A DNA stretch of 64,000 nucleotides from Nitratireductor pacificus pht-3B. Its GTDB lineage: Bacteria > Pseudomonadota > Alphaproteobacteria > Rhizobiales > Rhizobiaceae. Both the position numbers and the translations under genes were made by a program. This document shows, in pieces, positions 35,287 through 44,904 of this stretch. Where the stretch lies: NCBI RefSeq assembly GCF_000300335.1, contig NZ_AMRM01000017.1, positions 1-64,000 on the forward strand, given 5' to 3'. Positions within the stretch are counted from its first letter, which is position 1. Every line of letters starts with the position of its first letter. The notes under the pieces were generated by a model. That model had not been told where the DNA came from, did not search any database, and saw nothing but the letters and a program-made list of their open reading frames with translations.

Positions 35287-35898
35287 ATGCAACAGGAATC
35301 CGCGCGACGCTCCAACCGGGAAAGGACGGAGGAAACCCGCGAGAAGCTCATCGCCGCCGCGCGGCGCCTCTTCATCGAGAAATCCTATGCCGAAACGGGA
35401 ACACCGGAGATCGTCAGGTCGGCCGGGCTGACGCGCGGCGCGCTGTATCACCATTTCGCCGACAAGCAGGCCCTGCTGCAGGCGGTGGTCGAACGGGAGG
35501 CCGAACAGGTCGCGAAAGAGATCGAGCAGGGCTCGGACGATGCCGCCTCCCCCGTTCGCGCCCTGATCGACGGCGGCAGGGCCTATCTCGCCGCCATGAC
35601 CGAACCCGGCCGGACCCGGCTTCTGCTCCTCGACGGGCCGGCCGTCCTCGGGCGCGCCCGGATGGATGAGATCGACAGCCGCCATGGCAACAGAACCCTG
35701 CGCGAGGGCCTTGCCGCGGCGATGCGCGCCGGTGCCATTCGCCGGCTGCCGCTCGACCCGCTGACCGGTCTGCTGGGAGCCGCGTTCGACAGGGCGGCGC
35801 TGACCATCGAGGCCGGCGCGGACGCCGACGCCTGCCATCGGGCACTGGCGGGCCTGATCGAGGGTCTGTCAGCGGGAAAGACTGGCGGCGCGGATTGA
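35287..35898 (+). CDS. TetR-family transcriptional repressor
   Basis: 203 residues. The ATG at 35287 is preferred; an earlier one at 35251 lies inside the operator candidate. HTH: AARRLFIEKSYAETGTPEIV, then SAGLTRGALYHHFADKQALL. The ligand-binding C-terminal half is Ala/Leu-rich with no recognised subtype. Divergent from the VOC gene it probably represses, along with itself. Confidence 0.88.
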   Translation: MQQESARRSNRERTEETREKLIAAARRLFIEKSYAETGTPEIVRSAGLTRGALYHHFADKQALLQAVVEREAEQVAKEIEQGSDDAASPVRALIDGGRAYLAAMTEPGRTRLLLLDGPAVLGRARMDEIDSRHGNRTLREGLAAAMRAGAIRRLPLDPLTGLLGAAFDRAALTIEAGADADACHRALAGLIEGLSAGKTGGAD

Positions 35899-35920
35899 CC
35901 GACAGGCCGGGGCCGTACGG

Positions 35921-36616
35921 TCAATCGTCCCGCGTGCCGTCCTGTTTCGGAAGGTCCTGCTTCAGTCCGGCGACCAGTTCGCGCGCGGCCGAGAAGAACT
36001 CGCGGTACAGGATCGAGCCGAAGACGAGCACGCTCACCACGATCCCCGCCCAGATGGAGACGAACCAGGCGATCATCCCGATGGCGAAATAGTAGACGCG
36101 TATTCCGTGATTGAAGTTGCGCGCGGCGAGCGTGTTGAGCGCCGCCATGACGTAGATCTCCTCCTGGTCCCCCGCCTCCGTGTGATCGGCCGCGCCCAGC
36201 ATGATGCAGAAATGGTTGAACTGGCGGAGCGACAGCGTGAAGGCCATGAACGCCATGACGAACATGATCAGGAAGATGACGATGTGCCGCTCGACCGCCG
36301 CCGTGGTGAGATCGACGCCGGGCTGCATCACCCTGACGGCCTCCACCACGGAATCGACCTGCCCCAGCACGGCGATCAGCGCCAGGATGATCAGCACCGT
36401 GGTCGAGGCGAAGAACGACACCGCGCTCATCAGATTGCCGGACAGGATCGCGTCGAGCGGCGTCTCGCGGCGCACGGCGTTGCGCACCCAGCGCTTGCGC
36501 TGCGCGCCCATGATGATCGAGAGGGACGGCCGCCGCCTTTCGAGCCACCCCGCAAAGACCACATAGGACAGCCAGCACAGCAGCGGGAACAGCGAGGCGG
36601 CGAGCGTCATGGTCAT
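35921..36616 (-). CDS. DUF599 membrane protein
   Basis: 231 residues, four to five membrane segments (FPLLCWLSYVVFAGWLERRR and IVIFLIMFVMAFMAFTLSL among them). The conserved middle RQFNHFCIMLGAADH and the segment LAARNFNHGIRVYYFAIGMI are those of DUF599 proteins. Function unknown. Convergent with the TetR gene and 53 bp upstream of no partner other than the small HlyU-like gene on the same strand. Confidence 0.85.
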   Translation of the reverse strand: MTMTLAASLFPLLCWLSYVVFAGWLERRRPSLSIIMGAQRKRWVRNAVRRETPLDAILSGNLMSAVSFFASTTVLIILALIAVLGQVDSVVEAVRVMQPGVDLTTAAVERHIVIFLIMFVMAFMAFTLSLRQFNHFCIMLGAADHTEAGDQEEIYVMAALNTLAARNFNHGIRVYYFAIGMIAWFVSIWAGIVVSVLVFGSILYREFFSAARELVAGLKQDLPKQDGTRDD

Positions 36617-36669
36617 TCCCCCCTTGAATCATCGAGGCCGCCCGGCGGACGGGAGGTCCGGACGGCCGG

Positions 36670-36963
36670 TCAGCCGAAAATCGCCTCTCCCTGCTCGTCG
36701 ATCACCTGGCGCCCTTTGCGGACCGCCTGCTCGGCGGCAAGTTCGGCGCTCGGAAAACGGTCGGCGCGCACCAGCCGGTGCTCGCGGCGCGTGCCGTCGA
36801 TCTCCTTCGAGATCATCGCGCAGGTCTGGTACTGACCATCCTCCGAAAACGGCGTTGGCTGGATGAGGAACCCCTTGTGCTCGACGGCCTCCCCGACCGG
36901 CTTGCCGTCCGCCTGGGTCGTCGCCGTCGATCCGCCGCCAAAAAGCCGTTTCAGAAATGACAT
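36670..36963 (-). CDS. HlyU-like small protein
   Basis: 97 residues starting MSFLKRLFGGGS, a Gly/Ser/Thr linker, then the HlyU domain (EAVEHKGFLIQPTPFSEDGQ, then CAMISKEIDGTRREHRLVRA). The rhizobial family is annotated as HlyU-like transcriptional regulator by homology, but it has no visible HTH. Role uncertain. It is divergent from the iron ABC operon. Confidence 0.82.
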   Translation of the reverse strand: MSFLKRLFGGGSTATTQADGKPVGEAVEHKGFLIQPTPFSEDGQYQTCAMISKEIDGTRREHRLVRADRFPSAELAAEQAVRKGRQVIDEQGEAIFG

Positions 36964-37088
36964 GATCCTCTCCCTTGATCCGACAATGTTTAGCGCAGTT
37001 CGTCAGGCGCGGGAAACCGGTTTGTGTCGATTTCCATAGAGGATATGGCAGCTCAGGAGCCCTGCAAGGACTGCCCCGCGCAATAACT

Positions 37089-37103
37089 TGACTATTTATG
37101 TCA
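37089..37103. promoter_or_regulatory. Palindrome in the promoter region of the iron-type ABC operon
   Basis: TGAC-TATTTAT-GTCA, a perfect inverted repeat in a short A+T-rich patch about 75 bp before the binding-protein start. It is a candidate operator for an iron-responsive regulator, but it does not match the textbook Fur or RirA site in length. Confidence 0.45.
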
Positions 37104-37177
37104 TATATCGTTCTGTGCGGCTCGCTAGCCGCCGCCAGCCTGACCCTGCAGACCTTGAACATGCGTCAGGAGAGACC

Positions 37178-38326
37178 ATGAAACCCTCGAATCTGTTACG
37201 CGGCACGTGCGCTGCGTTCTCCACTGCAATGTTGGCGCTGGCATTGGCGGCCTCCCCCGCCCTTGCAGAAAAAATATCTGTGACCGACCTTGCCGGCCGC
37301 ACCGTCGAAGTGGAACCCAACCCTTCGCGCGTCGTGCTTGGCGAAGGCCGGATGCTCTATTCGATTGCCCCGCTCGACCGCGAGAATCCGTTTCAACGCG
37401 TCGTCGGATGGAAGGACGACCTGATCAACTACGATCCCGATGCCTGGCGCAAATATGAGGAACGTTTTCCGCAGGCCAGGGACATCGCCAATCTCGGCAA
37501 TCCTTACGATGCCGAGTACAGCCTTGAAAAGCTGATCGCGCTCGACGCCGAACTGGTGGTGATGAATCTGGGCGACCTGTTGAAGACTCAGGAAAGCGGT
37601 ATTCTTGAGAAACTGGAGAAAGCCGGCATTTCAGCGATCTTCATCGATTTTCGGCAAAACCCCACCGAAAACACGATTCCAAGCCTCTTGCTGCTCGGCA
37701 AGGTTCTGGACCGGCGCAAGGAAGCGGCCGAGTTCATCGACTTCTACAACGAGCAGATGAGCATCGTCACCGGGCGTCTGGCCGGCGTCTCGGATGATGA
37801 CAAGCCGCTGGTCTTCATCGAAACGGCGGCGGGATACGACCCTGGAGAATGCTGCCGCACGTTCGGAAGCGCCAATCTCGGCAGGTTGGTCGATCTTGCG
37901 GGCGGCATCAATTGGGGCACACGCAAGTTTCCCGGCTACGGCGGGATGGTCAATCTCGAGGCGATTTTCACCGACGATCCGGACATCATCATCGGCACGG
38001 GCGCCAACTGGTCTGAGGCACGACCCTCCACAGAGGCCGTCCTGTTCGGTTACGAGGCCGACGACGCGGATATTCAAAAGCGGCTGGCGGCCCTTGCCGG
38101 TCGCAAGGGGTGGCCGGAACTTTCGGCCGTGAAGAACAAGCGGTTCTATTCGGTCTATCACCAGTTCTACAACAGCCCCTATCACTTCGTCGCCATGCAG
38201 GCCTTCGCCAAGTGGTTCCACCCGGACCTTTTCGCCGATGTCGATCCCGAGGCGAACTTCAGGGCGGTGCATGACCGTTTCCTGCCCATCGACTATAGCG
38301 GCCGCTTCTGGGCCGCACTGCAATAG
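37178..38326 (+). CDS. Iron-chelate-type ABC transporter substrate-binding protein (FecB/BtuF class)
   Basis: 382 residues, CAGGAG ribosome site, signal peptide cut after ALA (MLALALAASPALAEK). The mature part opens ISVTDLAGRTVEVEPNPSRV, the typical start of class III binding proteins. Segments KLIALDAELVVMNLGDLL and AIFTDDPDIIIGTGAN are the metal-chelate lobes. It is longer than average, and a CC pair (GECCRTFGS) is unusual. The ligand is likely a ferric siderophore, haem or cobamide. It heads a three-gene importer. No TonB-dependent receptor lies in the window. Confidence 0.87.
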   Translation: MKPSNLLRGTCAAFSTAMLALALAASPALAEKISVTDLAGRTVEVEPNPSRVVLGEGRMLYSIAPLDRENPFQRVVGWKDDLINYDPDAWRKYEERFPQARDIANLGNPYDAEYSLEKLIALDAELVVMNLGDLLKTQESGILEKLEKAGISAIFIDFRQNPTENTIPSLLLLGKVLDRRKEAAEFIDFYNEQMSIVTGRLAGVSDDDKPLVFIETAAGYDPGECCRTFGSANLGRLVDLAGGINWGTRKFPGYGGMVNLEAIFTDDPDIIIGTGANWSEARPSTEAVLFGYEADDADIQKRLAALAGRKGWPELSAVKNKRFYSVYHQFYNSPYHFVAMQAFAKWFHPDLFADVDPEANFRAVHDRFLPIDYSGRFWAALQ

Positions 38327-38337
38327 CCGCACACTCC

Positions 38338-38364
38338 CCGGCCCGGTTGATACAACCGGGCCGG
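38338..38364 (+). promoter_or_regulatory. Intercistronic hairpin after the binding-protein gene
   Basis: A perfect 12-bp stem CCGGCCCGGTTG closed by ATA, 11 bases after the stop, without a T-run. Such hairpins often raise the level of the binding-protein message over that of the permease genes downstream. Confidence 0.6.
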
Positions 38365-38403
38365 TGGCTGCGCCCCTTTCCGGACCGCGAAAAGACAGCG
38401 ATC

Positions 38404-39498
38404 ATGAACACACACGCCGATCCGCAACCCGTTCCAACGGCCATTGATCCGGTGGCCGCAAATCCGGCGCTGGGCTATCGCAGCCGCATAGGACGCCGTC
38501 TGGCGCTTGTCGGCCTCCTCACCGCATTCCTGTTCGTCTCCTTCATGGTCGATATCACCAACGGCCCCGGCAATTTCAGCCTCAAGATCGTGTTTGATAC
38601 CCTGCTCGATGCGCGGGCCCATGGCGTCAAGTTGGAGGTGGTCGTCTGGGACTACCGCCTGCCCGTGGCCGTCACCGCCATTCTGGTCGGCGCCATGCTA
38701 GGTGCGGCCGGCGCGGAAATGCAAACCATCCTGAACAATCCCCTCGCCGAACCCTTCACGCTCGGCGTCTCCTCCGCCGCCAGTTTCGGCGCTGCGCTGG
38801 CCATCGTCACCGGGATGAGCGTCATACCCAATATCGGACCGCTGATCGTCACGATCAACGCGTTCTTCTTCGCGCTGGGCACCTGCGCGTTGTTGCTGTT
38901 GGCAAGCCGTCTTCGCGGGGCCGGCGCCGACACGATGGTCCTGTTCGGCATCGCCATCTTCTTCACCTTCAATGCCCTTCTTGCCATGATGCAATACGCG
39001 GCTTCCGAGGATGAGCTTTCCCGCATCGTGTTCTGGATGATGGGATCGCTGTCGCGCGCCAGTTGGGAGAAAATTCAGCTCGGCGCCCTGCTTCTCGCAC
39101 TCATCCTGCCCTTCTGCATGCTGCGCAGCTGGCAGTTGACCGCGCTGCGCATGGGTGAGGAAACGGCACGCTCAATGGGGGTCGATGTCGGGCGCCTGCG
39201 TATCGAACTGCTGATCTGCATTTCGCTTCTGGCGGCAACCGCGGTTTCCTTCGTTGGCACGGTCGGGTTCGTCGGCCTGGTGGGACCGCACATCGCCCGC
39301 ATGCTGGTGGGCGAGGATCAGCGCTTCTTCCTGCCGCTCTCGGCCATTGTCGGCGCGCTGGTCCTGTCCATCGCCTCCATCGTCTCGAAGACCGTGACCC
39401 CCGGCGTGCTCTACCCGATCGGTATTGTCACCGCGCTGATCGGCGTTCCGGTCTTCGTCTCCCTCATCCTGTCCACCCGCAAGGAGAAGCTCAGATGA
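38404..39498 (+). CDS. FecCD-family ABC transporter permease
   Basis: 364 residues with about ten membrane segments, the Btu/Fec type. Conserved pieces: VVWDYRLPVAVTAILVGAML, AGAEMQTILNNPLAEPFTLG, TVGFVGLVGPHIARMLVGED. It forms a homodimeric channel for the iron-chelate importer. A frame open upstream of 38404 overlaps the hairpin and is not used. Stop overlaps the ATPase start by 4 bp. Confidence 0.92.
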   Translation: MNTHADPQPVPTAIDPVAANPALGYRSRIGRRLALVGLLTAFLFVSFMVDITNGPGNFSLKIVFDTLLDARAHGVKLEVVVWDYRLPVAVTAILVGAMLGAAGAEMQTILNNPLAEPFTLGVSSAASFGAALAIVTGMSVIPNIGPLIVTINAFFFALGTCALLLLASRLRGAGADTMVLFGIAIFFTFNALLAMMQYAASEDELSRIVFWMMGSLSRASWEKIQLGALLLALILPFCMLRSWQLTALRMGEETARSMGVDVGRLRIELLICISLLAATAVSFVGTVGFVGLVGPHIARMLVGEDQRFFLPLSAIVGALVLSIASIVSKTVTPGVLYPIGIVTALIGVPVFVSLILSTRKEKLR

Positions 39499-40292
39499 CG
39501 CTCATCATCGACAAGCTCACTGTCTCATACGGCAACCGGCAGGTGCTGCACCAGGTTTCCACCGAAGCGCTCGCACCGGGCTCCTTTATCGGCCTGATCG
39601 GTCCGAATGCGGCGGGAAAGTCGACGCTCTTCAAAGCCCTTGGCGGCTTGATCCGCGCCCGTTCTGGAACGATGGATCTGGACGGGAAATCGCTCGATGC
39701 CCTGTCGCGGACCGAGCGCGCGCGGCAGGTGGTCTACATGCCCCAGGCCTATGGCTGCAATGCCGCGCTTACCGTCTTCGAAAGCGTTCTTCTCGCCTTG
39801 AAGCAGGAGGGCGGATGGCGGGTCGGCGGCGACCAGATCGCCCGGGTCAGCGCGACCCTGGACACATTGTCGATCCCCCATCTTTCCGACCGTCCCATCG
39901 GTGCCCTTTCAGGCGGACAGGCGCAGATGGTGGCGGTGGCGCAATGCCTGGTGCGCGCGCCCCGGCTGATGCTGCTCGACGAGCCGACCAGCGCGCTCGA
40001 CCTGCATCATCAACTTTCGATCCTGACGCGCGTTCACGAGGAGGCGCGCCGTGGCGGAATGGTGGTGATCGCGGCCTTGCACGATCTCAATCTGGCGGCA
40101 AAGTTCTGCGACCGGCTGATCCTGCTGCGCAACGGGCATGTGGTGGCCGAAGGGGAAACGCGCAAGGTGCTCGCCTTGCCGGCAATCGGCGAGACCTACC
40201 AGGTCACGACCAGCCTCGAAACCAGCCGCTCGGGCAATGCCTATGTGGATGCGCGATTGCCAGAACGCATCCCGGTGCGCGCGGTCGCCTGA
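39495..40292 (+). CDS. FecE-type ABC transporter ATP-binding protein
   Basis: 265 residues starting in the ATGA overlap. Walker [10 protein letters not shown], signature [13 protein letters not shown], Walker [19 protein letters not shown] and H-loop [13 protein letters not shown] are intact. It powers the iron-chelate importer encoded upstream. A bidirectional terminator follows at once. Confidence 0.92.
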   Translation: MTLIIDKLTVSYGNRQVLHQVSTEALAPGSFIGLIGPNAAGKSTLFKALGGLIRARSGTMDLDGKSLDALSRTERARQVVYMPQAYGCNAALTVFESVLLALKQEGGWRVGGDQIARVSATLDTLSIPHLSDRPIGALSGGQAQMVAVAQCLVRAPRLMLLDEPTSALDLHHQLSILTRVHEEARRGGMVVIAALHDLNLAAKFCDRLILLRNGHVVAEGETRKVLALPAIGETYQVTTSLETSRSGNAYVDARLPERIPVRAVA

Positions 40293-40295
40293 AAT

Positions 40296-40324
40296 CAAAA
40301 GCCCGGCACGAGGCCGGGCTTTTG
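40296..40324. terminator. Bidirectional terminator between the iron ABC operon and rpoD
   Basis: A 12-bp perfect stem CAAAAGCCCGGC around ACGAG, with the A-run on one side and TTTT on the other. It suits the convergent genes on both strands. Confidence 0.85.
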
Positions 40325-40343
40325 GGTGGTCGCCTGAGAGCGA

Positions 40344-42344
<2,001 letters not shown>

Positions 42345-42717
42345 GCTTTGTCTTCTCCAACCGAGCGGGGTTCCTGTGACCCCGTCGCTGCCGCTCCCGC
42401 GAGCGTCCGTAGCGGCATTCTCGCCACTGATTCGTGATCTAGCTGCCGCCGCGTTAATGCCCGATTAACCCTGATCCTGAGAGGGACACCCCGTTGTGTC
42501 CGGTTTCGGTATCTTGCGTCTGGTCAGTTTCGCCATGCCATATGTGGGGCGTCGGACAGCCTTTGTCGAATCGAACCTGATTCCCGCAATCGCACGCCGG
42601 GTCAAGCCGGAGTGCCATGATTCGCGGCAAAAAAGCGAATCACACGGCGAATCGCGTCGATTTTCCCGGTCCGGCGCCATCGGCATGCCGCAGGCGCCCG
42701 GGACCTCACTCCGCTCC
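42345..42717. other. Intergenic region between dnaG and rpoD
   Basis: 373 bp that should contain the rpoD promoter. The motif GCGAATC or its complement recurs several times (42570-42660), including a 7-bp inverted repeat at 42619-42641 with a run of A in the loop. No confident -35/-10 pair was found. Confidence 0.4.
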
Positions 42718-44646
42718 TCAGGAGCGATTCGCCCGTCCGGAGAGGACCCCGAAGCCCTCGATCAGCGCTTCCGTCGCCTGCAGATTGCCAAGCTCGGCCT
42801 GGATCTCCACCAGGTGTCGCGCGTCCTCTTCGTTCCAGTCGGTCGCCAGCGCCAGTTCGGCCGCCTTGAGCTCCTTATGTAGAGAGCTGGCCCGCCGGTG
42901 CAAGTGCAGCGTCTGGGCGAAGGCCTCGCGCGCATCGTCGAGCGCCGCCGTCTCCAGCGCCGGCCACTGATAGGCCGATTTGACCCGCAATTCCGCCTGC
43001 GCCCAGATCCCCGCCAGCCCCGCCTCCTCGATCTTCGCCATCAGCAGCGCACGGTCGTGCGTCCTGTTGTGCGCAACCGTGTCGAGGATGTTGAGGCGCA
43101 GCCGCGCCAGATCGCCGCTCGCCAGCGTCATCTGCTCGACCGCGTCGAAATACGCGTCGATCAGTTCCGGGTGATTGACCAGCGAGACCATCAGCACCGC
43201 CTCGCGCAGCGGCATGGTCGGCGTCGAGCCGCGCACCAGCGCCGAACGGGCGAGGCTCTCGGAGACGGCGAACCGCCCCGACGCGGCGCCCGGTCGCCCG
43301 GACGGCCTCGACTGTCCGCCCTCGCGGAAACCGCCGCCCTGGCCGCGACGCGGGGCGCTGTCCCCGCCGAAGAAGGTCCGCGCCCGCTCGCGCATGTCCT
43401 GCGCATAGTGCCGGCGCAGGTCCTCGTCGGCAATGCGGCCGGTCAGTGCCTGCAGGTTCTTTTCGAGCTCGGCGCGCCGCTCCGGCGTGTCGAACACCTT
43501 GCCGGACGTCTCCCGCATCCACAGAAGGTCCGCCAGGGGCCGCGCATTCGACAGCATCGCCGCGAAAGCGTCGGGCCCCGCCTCGCGCACAATGTCGTCG
43601 GGGTCCTTGCCCTCCGGCAGCATGACGAAACGCAGGCTGCGGCCCGGCTTGACCAGCGGCAGCGCCAGGTCGGCCGCCCGCCAGGCGGCGCGCAGCCCCG
43701 CCTCGTCACCGTCGAAGCACAGCACCGGTTCGCCCGACATGCGCCACAGGAGATCGAGCTGGTTTTCCGTCAGCGCCGTGCCGAGCGGCGCCACCGCATT
43801 GTCGAACCCGGCCTGGGCGAGGCCGATCGCGTCCATGTAACCTTCCACCGCGATGACGCTACCGCCCTTCGCCGCCGCGCGCCGCGCCCGGGCCAGATTG
43901 TAGAGGACATTGCCTTTGTGGAAGAGTTCGGTGTCCGGCGAGTTGAGATACTTGGCCGGCACGTCGGCCGACAGCGCCCGCCCGCCGAAGGCGATCACCC
44001 GCCCGCGCGCATCCTCGATCGGAAACATGATGCGGTCGCGGAACCGGTCGTAGGAAACGGGGATGTCCGGCCCGAACACGACCAGCCCGCAAGCCTCGAT
44101 CTGCTCCTTTCCGACGCCTTTCCCCGCCAGGAACTCCTTCAGCGCATTGCGGCTCGATGGCGCGTATCCGAGCCTGAAGGCCTGTTGCGTGGCGCTCGAC
44201 AGGCCGCGTCCGCGCAGATAGGAGCGCGCCGCGGCACCCGCCTGCCCCTGCAGCATGTCCTGGAAGAAGCCGGCCGCCATGTCCATCACGTCGGTCAGCG
44301 AAGCGCGTTCCTTCTCGCGCTTCTCCGCCTGCGCGTCGCGCTCCGGCATCGGCACGCCGGCCATGTCCGCCACCCGCTCGACCGCCTCGGGAAAGCTGAT
44401 CCCGTCGAGCTCGCTCAGGAAGCGGAAATGATCGCCCGACACGCCGCAGCCGAAGCAGTGGTACCTGCCCTTGCGGTCCTCGCAATGGAAGCTCGGCGTG
44501 TTCTCGCCATGGAACGGGCAGCAGGCCCAGTAATCACCCCGCGACGCATTGGTCTTGCGCCGGTCGAAGGTCACGCGTGTGCCGACCACCTGCGAGATGG
44601 GCACGCGGTCGCGGATTTCATCGAGGAACGAGTTAGAGAAGCGCAT
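42718..44646 (-). CDS. dnaG: DNA primase
   Basis: 642 residues. The zinc-binding domain has C43-x2-H46 and C64-x2-C67 (ACCPFHGENTPSFHCED, YHCFGCGVSGDHF). The TOPRIM core carries VIAVEGYMDAIGLAQAGF and VLCFDGDEAGLRAAWRA. The N-terminal helicase-independent core is normal; the C-terminal part (from about 470) is the DnaB-binding region. It makes RNA primers at the replication fork. Divergent from the MHYT-GGDEF-EAL gene. Confidence 0.97.
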   Translation of the reverse strand: MRFSNSFLDEIRDRVPISQVVGTRVTFDRRKTNASRGDYWACCPFHGENTPSFHCEDRKGRYHCFGCGVSGDHFRFLSELDGISFPEAVERVADMAGVPMPERDAQAEKREKERASLTDVMDMAAGFFQDMLQGQAGAAARSYLRGRGLSSATQQAFRLGYAPSSRNALKEFLAGKGVGKEQIEACGLVVFGPDIPVSYDRFRDRIMFPIEDARGRVIAFGGRALSADVPAKYLNSPDTELFHKGNVLYNLARARRAAAKGGSVIAVEGYMDAIGLAQAGFDNAVAPLGTALTENQLDLLWRMSGEPVLCFDGDEAGLRAAWRAADLALPLVKPGRSLRFVMLPEGKDPDDIVREAGPDAFAAMLSNARPLADLLWMRETSGKVFDTPERRAELEKNLQALTGRIADEDLRRHYAQDMRERARTFFGGDSAPRRGQGGGFREGGQSRPSGRPGAASGRFAVSESLARSALVRGSTPTMPLREAVLMVSLVNHPELIDAYFDAVEQMTLASGDLARLRLNILDTVAHNRTHDRALLMAKIEEAGLAGIWAQAELRVKSAYQWPALETAALDDAREAFAQTLHLHRRASSLHKELKAAELALATDWNEEDARHLVEIQAELGNLQATEALIEGFGVLSGRANRS

Positions 44647-44904
44647 GATGTTCGGGTCGGCCTGTGTTCAGCCTCCATATAAGCACGATCATCCGCGACG
44701 GCGAATTCTCTCCCCGGGTTCTGCCCGGAATTCACAGACCGCCTCGCCGGCAAATCTGCACGCACCACGAGAATTGCAACTTAACCGATTGTTCAATGAG
44801 CCCATGCTAGGAGCGGCTCAAAGGCGAGAAAGCCTAAGAAGCAGCCAAGCGCGCCAGCGCCGAAGGCTGACCAGGAGAGAACAACTCTGGGTGGCGGATC
44901 AAGC

